From: AC-37 sp035275105
Lineage (GTDB): Bacteria > Actinomycetota > Thermoleophilia > Solirubrobacterales > Thermoleophilaceae
NCBI GenBank assembly: GCA_035275105.1
Contig: DATENL010000027.1
Location: 1-5,861 of the forward strand
Direction: 5' to 3'
DNA: 5,861 nt
In this document: in pieces, positions 1-5,523 of the stretch
Layout of the letters: the number at the start of each line of letters is the position of its first letter
How positions within the stretch are numbered: position 1 is the stretch's first letter
Notes under the pieces: generated by a model
Told to the model about the DNA's origin: nothing
The model's input: the letters and a program-made list of their open reading frames with translations, nothing else
Database searches by the model: none
Program-made: the position numbers and the translations under genes

Positions 1-24
1 GCCGTCGATGACCGAGTCGCTCAT
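1..24 (-). CDS. possible start of an unidentified gene (partial, runs off left edge)
   Basis: On the minus strand an ATG lies 4 nt after the stop codon of the LURP-one gene and opens a frame that reads MSDSVIDG up to the window edge. The close spacing would fit a downstream operon member. There is no clear Shine-Dalgarno, only GAG just before the ATG. Eight codons are too few to identify a family or to rule out chance. Confidence 0.3.
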
Positions 25-28
25 CGCT

Positions 29-541
29 CTAGTCGTGCGCCATCTCGTGGATGCACACCGCGGCGGCGAGGATCAGGGCGTCGTCCTCGCCGGGAGCGAT
101 CTCGATGCCGTAGGTGTCGCGGACCCGGAACCACCGCTTCGAGATCTCGGCGACCTTGCGGCCGTCGCGCTCGATCTCGTACTCGTGGTCGACGACGTTG
201 CCCTTGGCGGTCAGCTCACCGCCCTCGGCGAGCGCGATCGTGAAGCGGTCGCGCAGCGGCGAGATCAGGGCCTTCTTCACCGTGCCGGCGGACCGTCCGC
301 CCCGCTCGAGCTCCATCGTGTCGCGGATTCGCAGCTTCCTCTCCTGTACCGTCATCAGCTCCCTGCCCTCCGGCGTCTCCAGGACGAACGTGCTGCGCAG
401 GCGCAGGGCCTTGCCGTCGACCTTGAACGCGTGCCGATCGTCGTCAGTGTCGATCCAGAAGTCGTCGCCGACCGCGAACACCCTCTCGCGCATCCGGTAG
501 CGCGTCCCTCCCAGATCCCGGTCTCGCCGCAAGAGCCCCAT
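29..541 (-). CDS. LURP-one-related (LOR/DUF567, tubby-like fold) protein, 170 aa
   Basis: The protein matches the pattern of bacterial LURP-one-related proteins. It has a short basic N-terminus (MGLLRRDRD), then a beta-rich domain with GDDFWI (residues 25-30), AFKVDGKALRLR (38-49), QERKLRIRDTMELER (66-80), KKALISPLRDRF (89-100), a VVDHEYEIERDGRKVAEISKRWF segment, and a final RDTYGIEIAPGEDDALILAAAVCIHEMA. The family folds as a 12-stranded beta-barrel around a central helix, like the Tubby C-terminal domain and phospholipid scramblases. Its bacterial role is not established; a cytoplasmic or membrane-associated location is inferred from the absence of signal peptide and membrane segments. I chose the ATG at 541 over the upstream one at 607: a strong AGGAGG sits 4 nt before it, and the extra 22 residues are Arg/Gly-rich and unlike the family. 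It lies about 100 nt downstream of the VOC gene on the same strand, so the two may be co-transcribed. Confidence 0.88.
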   Translation of the reverse strand: MGLLRRDRDLGGTRYRMRERVFAVGDDFWIDTDDDRHAFKVDGKALRLRSTFVLETPEGRELMTVQERKLRIRDTMELERGGRSAGTVKKALISPLRDRFTIALAEGGELTAKGNVVDHEYEIERDGRKVAEISKRWFRVRDTYGIEIAPGEDDALILAAAVCIHEMAHD

Positions 542-551
542 CGGTCCTCCT
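542..551 (-). promoter_or_regulatory. ribosome-binding site fixing the LURP-one start
   Basis: On the minus strand AGGAGG (551 to 546) stands 4 nt before the ATG at 541. This is the best Shine-Dalgarno in the left part of the window and supports the shorter 170-residue protein over the 192-residue alternative. Confidence 0.7.
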
Positions 552-642
552 GTCGTCAGGTGGCGCCTACACTGCCCGCCGCTCGCGCCCCGCGCAAGGA
601 TGCGCACCCGCCGAGCGCCCTCGCGCAGTCACCACCAGTGGC

Positions 643-1005
643 TCACGCCGTGGGTCGCGGTTCCCACAGCTCGACCCGATTCCCCTCAGGATCGGTGACC
701 CAGCCGAATCGACCGACACCCTCCATGTCCTGGGTCTCCTCGGCGACGTCCGCTCCCTTGGCGCGCAACTGCGCGAGCATCGCATCCAGGTCGCGGACAC
801 GGAAGTTGAGCATGGTCTGCTGGGCACGGGAGCCGAAGTACTCGGTCTCCGACTCGAAGGTGGCGAACACCGTCACCCCGGCTTCCTGATGCCACAGGCC
901 GTTCGCATCGGCGTCCAAGCCCAGGCAATCGCGATACCACGCACCGAGGCCCGCCGGATCGGCGGCCCGCATGAAGTACCCGCCAACTCCAAGCACACGT
1001 TCCAT
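643..1005 (-). CDS. VOC (vicinal oxygen chelate)/glyoxalase-fold protein, 120 aa
   Basis: This is a single-domain protein of 120 residues with the two beta-alpha-beta-beta-beta modules of the VOC superfamily (glyoxalase I, bleomycin-resistance, dioxygenases). Module 1 is VGGYFMRAADPAGLGAWYRDCLGL (residues 7-30). Module 2 is MLNFRVRDLDAMLAQLRAKG (65-84) and ends in the hallmark VTDPEGNRVELWEP (103-116), where Glu112 is the usual metal ligand. The first-strand position that often holds a metal-binding His or Glu is Gly/Tyr here (GGYFMR), as in many VOC proteins of unknown substrate, so neither metal nor reaction can be assigned. It is presumably cytoplasmic. The ATG at 1005 was chosen over one at 1038 because the family starts a few residues before the first strand. 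No convincing Shine-Dalgarno precedes it, so the start is less sure than the family. The LURP-one gene follows on the same strand. Confidence 0.88.
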   Translation of the reverse strand: MERVLGVGGYFMRAADPAGLGAWYRDCLGLDADANGLWHQEAGVTVFATFESETEYFGSRAQQTMLNFRVRDLDAMLAQLRAKGADVAEETQDMEGVGRFGWVTDPEGNRVELWEPRPTA

Positions 1006-1219
1006 GCCGCCATCTTGCCAGGGCCGCCTTCGGCCCAATCGAGGCCGCCGCCGAGCGCACCCGAGGCTTCCTCGAGCCGGGCGCGCGCATGGCGATCAGC
1101 TCGTGGGGCCAGCCCGACCAGGCCCGCTCGAACCCATGCCTTCGGGGATGGCCGAGCTCCCGTCCATGCGCAGCGTCTTCCAGCGGAACAACCGACCCGA
1201 GGTGGTCACGTTCTGGCAT
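1006..1219 (-). pseudogene. possible decayed, frameshifted small gene upstream of the VOC gene
   Basis: The stretch has no intact gene, but on the minus strand coding-like segments pass between frames. One frame gives GRLFRWKTLRMDGSSAIPEG (about 1190-1131), with nearly all third positions G or C. A second frame continues with FERAWSGWPHELIAMRA (about 1125-1075), whose codons all end in G or C. The third frame gives RLEEASGALGGGLDWAEGG below that. An ATG at 1219 (MPERDHLG) has AAAGGA about 10 nt upstream and opens the second frame, but that ORF then runs deep into the VOC gene in the wrong frame. I do not recognise a family. Alternatives are ordinary GC-rich spacer or a promoter region with no gene. 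Confidence 0.25.
1021..1036. repeat. short perfect hairpin (6-bp stem, CCTT loop)
   Basis: GGGCCG, CCTT, CGGCCC form a perfect 6-bp stem with a 4-nt loop, 16 bp upstream of the VOC start codon and therefore in its 5' leader. There is no T-run on either side, so an intrinsic terminator is unlikely. A leader hairpin or simple GC-rich chance pairing are both possible. Confidence 0.35.
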
Positions 1220-1228
1220 AGCTTGCCA
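1214..1228. promoter_or_regulatory. 15-bp inverted repeat, candidate operator between divergent genes
   Basis: TGGCA-TAGCT-TGCCA has perfect 5-bp arms around a 5-nt centre. It lies about 80 bp before the start of the exported repeat protein, in the region divergent from the VOC gene. The arms are identical to the outer five bases of the 17-bp palindrome at 4633-4649, although the spacing differs. A DNA-binding site is an inference from symmetry and position only. Confidence 0.3.
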
Positions 1229-1256
1229 TTCCTTTCGTTTCAGGCAACCCCGCGTT

Positions 1257-1286
1257 CGAAAAGGGGCTACCGATGGCGCCTTTTCG
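1257..1286 (+). promoter_or_regulatory. leader inverted repeat before the exported protein gene
   Basis: CGAAAAGG (1257-1264) pairs exactly with CCTTTTCG (1279-1286), with 14 nt between, and ends 20 nt before the chosen ATG. Two further G-T pairs could extend the stem outward. A competing pairing, CCCC (1248-1251) with GGGG (1263-1266), uses part of the same sequence, so two alternative folds are possible. It may be a DNA operator or an RNA leader element. No complete riboswitch consensus was found. No good Shine-Dalgarno follows it, so the translation signal of this gene is obscure. Confidence 0.35.
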
Positions 1287-1306
1287 GGGATACGCTGGAC
1301 ATCCGG

Positions 1307-3772
1307 ATGCTTGGACTCGCGCGATCCCGCCTTGCGGCGCTTGTCGTTCTCGCGGCGGCCGGCACGCTCGCCCCGACAGCCTCGGCCGCGCCGCCCGCCA
1401 ACGACGACTTCGCGGCGTCGCAGGTGTTGCTCGGCACAGCGGGGAGCAGTCCCGGTACAACCGCCGAGGCGACCCGCGAGGTCGGCGAACCGAAGCACGG
1501 GAGTCCCGGCTACGAGGGCGGCAACTCCGTGTGGTACCGGTGGGTCGCGCCGGCGACCGGCACCGCCTGGTTCCGCGGGGCAAGCCCGCACGTGCTCGCG
1601 GTCTACACCGGGTCGACCCTCGCCGGCCTCGATCGTGTGCCACCGAACGTCGAGAACAGCTTCGGCGAGGTCAGGTTCCACGCGGTCGCGGGGACGGAGT
1701 ACCGGATCGCCGTCGACACGTACTTCAAGGACCGCACCTTCTCGTACGACCTCGAGTACTCGGTCGACCCGCCGCCGCCCAACGACAGCTTCCTGATGGC
1801 GCAGACGCTCACCGGTGACACTCCGACGGCCATCGGGGACAACTACGCGGCGACCGTCGAGCAAGGCGAGCCGCTCGGCTACGACGGCTACAACTACTCC
1901 GCCGCTTCGAGCGGGCGGACCCTGTGGTACCGGTGGACGGCGCCGGCCGACGGTGGGGTGACCGTGGACACGGTTGGAAGCGCCACGGACCACATCATCG
2001 GCGTGTACACCGGAGACGTCGTCAGCGCGCTCACGCCCGTGGCGGGCTTCCCGGGATGGGCCTGGTTCACCGGTCAGCCGCGTCGCGTGGCGTTCAGGGC
2101 GACCGCCGGCGTGACCTACCGGGTCCAGGTTGACGGAGGCGCCGGCGACGTCAAGCTCCAGCTTCGGCGCAGGCCCCGGCCCGCGAACGATCGATTCGCC
2201 GACGCGGTCGACCTCGGGTCGTCCACCGATCCGGTGTCCGGACGCAACGACGGCGCGACGATCGAGGATGGTGAGCCGGCGCATCCGATGAACTCGGGCT
2301 GGGGCACCTGCAGCGGGATCTGTCGCGGTGCCGAGAGCTCCGTCTGGTACCGGTGGACGGCGCCGAAGACCGGTTCGCTCACGGTTAAGACGCAGGCGCC
2401 GTTCCTCTCGATGCCGATCGTCTACACCGGCGCCTCCGTCGCAAGCCTCGCTCCCGTAGCGCGCCAACCGCAGCCGAACACGGGCCTCCCGAACGAGGAA
2501 CGGGTCCGAGTCGAAGCCGGCGTGACGTACCACGTCGCGGTCGAAGGGGTGTACCTGAGCACCGGCGACGACTTCGGGCTCGAGCTCCAGCTCACGGACC
2601 TGCCGCCCAACGACGACTTCGCGAACGCCGAGGCGCTCTCCGGGATGGAGGTCAATCGCGGGAACGAGGACGTCGACACGAACGTGGGCGCAACACAGGA
2701 GCCCGGCGAGCCGGTCCACGGAGGTAACGGGATCGACCCGTCCGTCTGGTACCGCTGGAAGGCGCCGGCAACCGGCGAGGTCCGGATCGAGACGAGCCCG
2801 CGCAGCCTCACCGCCCCCGTGACGGCGGTGTACACGGGCGACACGGTGGGGTCGCTGACGGCGGTGCCGCTCACACGGGCGCCCGGCACGTCGCGCCAGT
2901 ACCGCTTCGAGGCGGTGGCCGGGACGACCTACAGGATCGCGGTCGACGGCGCCTCCGGCCAGCAGGGCACCTTCGCGCTGTCGCTGTGGGAGATCGTACG
3001 GCCGCCCAACGACCGCTTCGCGAACGCCACGCAGCTAACCGGTGGGCACCTCGGCGTGCAGGGCCGGACACTCGGCGCGACCGCCGAGGCCGGCGAGCCT
3101 CTGCACGCCGACAAGCAGAACGCACACTCGATCTGGTATCGCTGGACGGCGCCGTCGGACGGTTCGCTCGAGGTCAGGACGAACGTGGGCGGGATCACCG
3201 GGGTCCTCGGCGTGTACACGGGCGGGGCAGTGAACGCGCTGTCCGAGGTGGCGTCGGCGGACGAGGGCTCGGAGACGAACGCGTCGGTCACGCTCGACGT
3301 CCATGGCGGCACGAGCTACTGGCTCGCCCTGGACGGCTATGACTTCCAGGGCAGCGCCGAGAGCTGGTACACGGAGCTCTTCCTCGACTTCACTCCCGAC
3401 GAGGGAGCGACGAAGCCGAAGCCGAGACCGCTGACCATCTCGTCCGCGATCGGTACGACTCGGATGGACGCCGTGCTCGCCCGCGGACTGCCCGTGAAGG
3501 CCACGTGCAACCGCGCATGCTCCGTCGAGCTGCGGGTCCTCATCGAGAAGACCGCGGCTCGAACGCTCGGCGTCGCGCCGGCGACGGCGGCCAGGACGGT
3601 CGGGGTCAGGAAGACCGCGAGCGCCAAGCGAGTCCGGATCGCGCTCAAGCTCTCGCAGAGCCTCCGGGCGAAGCTTCGCCAGCGACGCTCGCTACCGCTG
3701 GTGCTGCGCGTGGCGGGGCAGGCGGGCGGTGCGCGGGCGTCCAAGCGCGTTGCGGTCACGCTGCACCGCTAG
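1307..3772 (+). CDS. exported protein with five tandem PPC-like beta domains and a basic C-terminal domain, 821 aa
   Basis: Residues 1-27 are a Sec signal peptide: Arg at 6 and 8, hydrophobic core LAALVVLAAAG, and an Ala-Ser-Ala cleavage site before APPANDDF. Five domains of 126-143 residues follow, starting at residues 29, 155, 290, 433 and 566. Each opens with P-x-N-D-x-F, then has a GEP motif, an aromatic core (S/T)(V/L/I)WYRW-x-AP-x-(T/D)G (Trp at 76, 207, 347, 481, 610), a (V)YTG strand, and a closing AG(T/V)xYx(I/V)xV(D/E). This matches bacterial pre-peptidase C-terminal (PPC)-type jelly-roll domains, which occur on secreted enzymes and adhesins. Here no catalytic domain is present. Residues 696-821 form a linker (KPKPRP), a CNRAC motif (734-738), and a basic C-terminal region rich in Ala, Arg, Lys and Leu, seen on many secreted Thermoleophilia proteins (from memory). 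The role is unknown; carbohydrate or protein binding at the cell surface is an inference. The frame is open upstream to 971, but only the ATG at 1307 puts the signal peptide at the N-terminus. No strong Shine-Dalgarno is seen. The reductase gene starts 3 nt after its stop. Confidence 0.9.
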   Translation: MLGLARSRLAALVVLAAAGTLAPTASAAPPANDDFAASQVLLGTAGSSPGTTAEATREVGEPKHGSPGYEGGNSVWYRWVAPATGTAWFRGASPHVLAVYTGSTLAGLDRVPPNVENSFGEVRFHAVAGTEYRIAVDTYFKDRTFSYDLEYSVDPPPPNDSFLMAQTLTGDTPTAIGDNYAATVEQGEPLGYDGYNYSAASSGRTLWYRWTAPADGGVTVDTVGSATDHIIGVYTGDVVSALTPVAGFPGWAWFTGQPRRVAFRATAGVTYRVQVDGGAGDVKLQLRRRPRPANDRFADAVDLGSSTDPVSGRNDGATIEDGEPAHPMNSGWGTCSGICRGAESSVWYRWTAPKTGSLTVKTQAPFLSMPIVYTGASVASLAPVARQPQPNTGLPNEERVRVEAGVTYHVAVEGVYLSTGDDFGLELQLTDLPPNDDFANAEALSGMEVNRGNEDVDTNVGATQEPGEPVHGGNGIDPSVWYRWKAPATGEVRIETSPRSLTAPVTAVYTGDTVGSLTAVPLTRAPGTSRQYRFEAVAGTTYRIAVDGASGQQGTFALSLWEIVRPPNDRFANATQLTGGHLGVQGRTLGATAEAGEPLHADKQNAHSIWYRWTAPSDGSLEVRTNVGGITGVLGVYTGGAVNALSEVASADEGSETNASVTLDVHGGTSYWLALDGYDFQGSAESWYTELFLDFTPDEGATKPKPRPLTISSAIGTTRMDAVLARGLPVKATCNRACSVELRVLIEKTAARTLGVAPATAARTVGVRKTASAKRVRIALKLSQSLRAKLRQRRSLPLVLRVAGQAGGARASKRVAVTLHR
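1391..3391 (+). repeat. array of five diverged tandem domain repeats within the exported protein gene
   Basis: The five units span 1391-1768, 1769-2173, 2174-2602, 2603-3001 and 3002-3391. Similarity is mainly at protein level, but DNA identity persists around the WYRW core, where TGGTACCGGTGGACGGCGCC occurs exactly in units 2 and 3 and with one to a few changes in units 1, 4 and 5. Unit 3 is the longest. It carries an insertion with a Cys-x3-Cys pair (residues 335 and 339), absent from the other units. The pattern suggests old internal duplication with limited later homogenisation. Confidence 0.85.
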
Positions 3773-3775
3773 CCC

Positions 3776-4336
3776 ATGCTGATCTACTCGATGAGCGCCT
3801 CGGTCGACGGCTTCATCAACGACCGCGAGGGCGGGTTCGCCTGGGGGGCGCCCAGCGACGAGCTGTTCCGCTTCCACACCGAGCGGGTCCGTGAGCTAGG
3901 CGTGTATCTGTGCGGCCGCCGGCTCTACGAGACGATGCTGGTGTGGGAGACGGATCCGTCGATGCGCGACAGCGAGCTCAGAGCCGAGTTCGCCGACGTC
4001 TGGTGCGCGATCCCGAAGGTCGTCTTCAGCCGCACGCTCGACAGCGTTCAGGGCAACGCCCGGCTCGCCGAAGGGTCGGTGGCCGAGGAGGTCGCTGCGG
4101 CGCTCGAGGCAACCGACAAGGACGTCGAGATCGGCGGCGCCGGCCTGGCCGCGCAGGCGATCGAGCTCGGCCTCGTTGACGAGCTGCGCATGTTCCGCTA
4201 TCCGGTCGTCGTAGGTGGCGGCACGCCGCACCTGCCGCCGGTCACAGAAGACATTCGACTGGACCTGATCGAGACCAGGACGTTCGGCTCGCGCGTGATC
4301 TACGAGCGCTACCAGCGAGTGAGAGGAGTTCTCTGA
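3776..4336 (+). CDS. dihydrofolate reductase family (RibD C-terminal-like) oxidoreductase, 186 aa
   Basis: The N-terminus MLIYSMSASVDGFI is the typical first strand and substrate loop of the DHFR-like/RibD_C family (YyaP/YwjB type). It is followed by the cofactor-binding VYLCGRRLYETM (residues 43-54), the pyrophosphate-binding IGGAGLAAQAIELGLVDEL (from 119), and VVVGGGTPHLPP (144-155). The length of 186 residues is normal for the stand-alone family. Members use NAD(P)H and are related to folate and riboflavin reductases, but the substrate of most stand-alone copies, including this one, is unknown. It lacks a signal peptide, so it should be cytoplasmic. The ATG follows the stop of the exported protein by 3 nt (TAG-CCC-ATG) and has no clear Shine-Dalgarno. 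Translation may therefore depend on coupling to the gene before, although the products have no obvious functional link. Confidence 0.9.
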   Translation: MLIYSMSASVDGFINDREGGFAWGAPSDELFRFHTERVRELGVYLCGRRLYETMLVWETDPSMRDSELRAEFADVWCAIPKVVFSRTLDSVQGNARLAEGSVAEEVAAALEATDKDVEIGGAGLAAQAIELGLVDELRMFRYPVVVGGGTPHLPPVTEDIRLDLIETRTFGSRVIYERYQRVRGVL

Positions 4337-4514
4337 GCTGTTCGGCGAACGCTTGGGCGTCCTGGTCTCGTAGTGTGCCGGCGTGGTCGTGAGTCGGAGT
4401 GCCTTGGTCGTCGTAGTCGCGGCGGGCGAGTTCGGCGCGGGGGTGGAAGAGGCCCCGTGGGCGCGGGAGATCGAGATCAGGGACCCCGATGACAGCAGGG
4501 TCAGGGACGCTCAT
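4335..4514 (-). pseudogene. coding-like ORF fragment of unknown origin (possibly truncated)
   Basis: From an ATG at 4514 the minus strand reads MSVPDPAVIGVPDLDLPRPR, then FHPRAELARRDYDDQGTPTHDHAGTLRDQDAQAFAEQLREL, reaching the end of the reductase gene near 4336. By hand count about 45 of 63 codons end in G or C, and the composition (acidic, His/Asp-rich, no long basic runs) looks more like a real protein than the usual Arg-rich shadows. Beyond 4336 the frame continues only as antisense of the reductase and stops at 4242, so a natural C-terminus may have been lost there. No Shine-Dalgarno is evident before the ATG. I do not recognise the family. It could be the 5' end of a gene truncated by a rearrangement, or a chance ORF. 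Confidence 0.3.
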
Positions 4515-4533
4515 GGGTCTTGGACCGGGCTAC

Positions 4534-4570
4534 GCGGAACTTCTCACAACGCCGTACCTACGAAGTTCGC
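4534..4570. repeat. imperfect inverted repeat
   Basis: GCGGAACTTC (4534-4543) and GAAGTTCGC (4562-4570) are reverse complements apart from one bulged G; the uninterrupted core is 7 bp, GAACTTC/GAAGTTC, with 18 bp between. It could be an operator or the end of a lost element. Chance is not excluded. Confidence 0.35.
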
Positions 4571-4632
4571 AGAAAACCTCTCCACGCACTCTGCTGAATA
4601 AAGTTCCCTGAGATGCGCCTGGCTTGAGGGGG

Positions 4633-4649
4633 TGGCATCATCGATGCCA
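4633..4649. promoter_or_regulatory. perfect 17-bp palindrome, candidate operator upstream of the M48 gene
   Basis: TGGCATC-ATC-GATGCCA has perfect 7-bp arms around 3 bp and ends 52 bp before the M48 start codon. Such symmetry and position suit a dimeric transcription factor. It would be a poor RNA hairpin because the loop is only 3 nt, and it is not followed by a T-run, so it is not a terminator. The regulator is unknown. Confidence 0.4.
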
Positions 4650-4701
4650 GTCGGGAAGGCGTCCGGGCCATGAATCGTGTTGACAGAGAAGGAGATCATC
4701 A

Positions 4702-5523
4702 ATGAACAGCTCAAAGCTAAGAAGTCCCTACGAGATACCCCTTTACGTCGTCAGCGTGCTGGTTAACCTGCTGATCATCGCCCTAATCGTGGTCGGCGCG
4801 CTGCTTTTGGGGTTCCTCAACGCCTTGGCGGGGGACCCCCTCTCCGTCCCGGCGGTAGAGGTGATCAGGGCGGCCTTCGTCGCGCTGCTGCTCCTCGTGC
4901 CCGGCCTGGTCTTCTATCGCCAGATAACCCGCGCGGGCACGCGGGGATCGGCGGTTAGACTCTCTCGACGGCAATTCCCCGATATCTACTCCGTCAAGGA
5001 GGACTTCGCCAGCAAGCTGGGTCTGAAAAGGGAACCGGAAATCTACCTGACGTCCGGCAACGGCACCCTCAACGCCTTCGCCGCCTCTACGTTCGGCTAC
5101 GACTTCGTGGTGATCCACAGCGAGCTGTTCAGCAACACCTACGAGAAGAACCGGGAGGCGCTGGCGTTCATCGTCGGTCACGAGCTGGGTCACCTCAGGC
5201 TCGGTCACACGAGGCTGTGGTACCAGCTTTCCACCGCCTACGTCGATCGTGTTCCCCTGCTCGGGGGATTCCTCTCTAGGGCCAGGGAGTTCTCCTGCGA
5301 CCGGCACGGCGCGTTCCTGGCTCCGGGGGGCGAAGAGGGATTGCTGCTGCTCGCCGCCGGACGCTACGTCTACAAGGAAGTGGACGTGGAGGAGCTCTTG
5401 GAGCAGGCGCGGGGGTTCCGTGGTTTCTGGCCTGAAGTGGCACAGCTTCCCCAGTCGCATCCTTTCACGGTGCGGCGCTTGAAGACCTTGCGCGACGCCG
5501 GGTTTTTCGGAGCAGCCGAATAG
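4702..5523 (+). CDS. membrane-anchored M48-family (HtpX-like) zinc metallopeptidase, 273 aa
   Basis: Two hydrophobic segments at about residues 14-42 and 54-72 anchor the protein in the cytoplasmic membrane. A catalytic domain follows with the zinc motif HELGH (His160, Glu161, His164) inside a typical GHELGHLRLGH, the third ligand Glu196 in REFSCD with Asp200, and the family's late SHPFTVRRLKTL (residues 252-263). All residues needed for activity are present. Its length of 273 residues is within the M48B range. Known relatives degrade misfolded or damaged membrane proteins (HtpX) or mature envelope proteins; the substrate here is unknown. AAGGAG 7 nt before the ATG is a strong Shine-Dalgarno. 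Codon choice differs from the left-hand genes: CTA, AGA, AGT, ATA and CTT occur within the first 14 codons and AGG is frequent for Arg, which may reflect different ancestry. A convergent small membrane-protein gene lies 29 bp downstream. Confidence 0.92.
   Translation: MNSSKLRSPYEIPLYVVSVLVNLLIIALIVVGALLLGFLNALAGDPLSVPAVEVIRAAFVALLLLVPGLVFYRQITRAGTRGSAVRLSRRQFPDIYSVKEDFASKLGLKREPEIYLTSGNGTLNAFAASTFGYDFVVIHSELFSNTYEKNREALAFIVGHELGHLRLGHTRLWYQLSTAYVDRVPLLGGFLSRAREFSCDRHGAFLAPGGEEGLLLLAAGRYVYKEVDVEELLEQARGFRGFWPEVAQLPQSHPFTVRRLKTLRDAGFFGAAE

Larger units (their letters stand above)
4515..4701. other. intergenic region, relatively AT-rich, upstream of the M48 gene
   Basis: This spacer has clearly more A and T than its neighbours (4560-4610 especially) and no credible gene. 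It holds a GAACTTC/GAAGTTC inverted repeat, a second AAGTTC at 4601, one copy of a 16-bp near-perfect direct repeat (4608-4623), and the 17-bp palindrome at 4633-4649. The promoter of the M48 gene should lie here, but I could not assign -35 and -10 boxes with confidence. Confidence 0.5.

Noticed and set aside
1241..1290. Class I cyclic-di-GMP or fluoride riboswitch
   Set aside because: Only short look-alikes are present (GGGGCTACCGATGG). The conserved GGGACGCAAAGCC-type core of the first and the GGCGATG-type 5' half of the second are absent.
971..1306. Upstream extension of the exported protein to an ATG at 971
   Set aside because: It would bury the signal peptide behind 112 Arg/Pro-rich residues and overlap the 5' end of the VOC gene on the opposite strand.
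686..2719. Long minus-strand open frame (about 677 codons) across the VOC and exported-protein genes
   Set aside because: It runs antisense to a clear signal-peptide and repeat protein, overlaps the VOC gene in the wrong frame, and has the Arg/Gly/Val-rich composition typical of antisense shadows in GC-rich DNA.
4477..4508. Direct repeat TCAGGGAC (4477 and 4501)
   Set aside because: It encodes the repeated Val-Pro-Asp of the minus-strand fragment and is only 8 bp, which is expected by chance.
4383..4601. Plus-strand 72-codon frame in the spacer
   Set aside because: It has no Shine-Dalgarno, a Val/Ala run at its start that mirrors the opposite strand, and ends in low-bias codons; the minus-strand frame there looks more protein-like.
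4680..4685. TTGACA as a -35 promoter box for the M48 gene
   Set aside because: It lies only 16 nt before the start codon and abuts the Shine-Dalgarno, leaving no room for a -10 box.
4783..5460. Minus-strand 225-codon frame opposite the M48 gene
   Set aside because: It is antisense to a gene with an intact HELGH active site and a strong ribosome-binding site.
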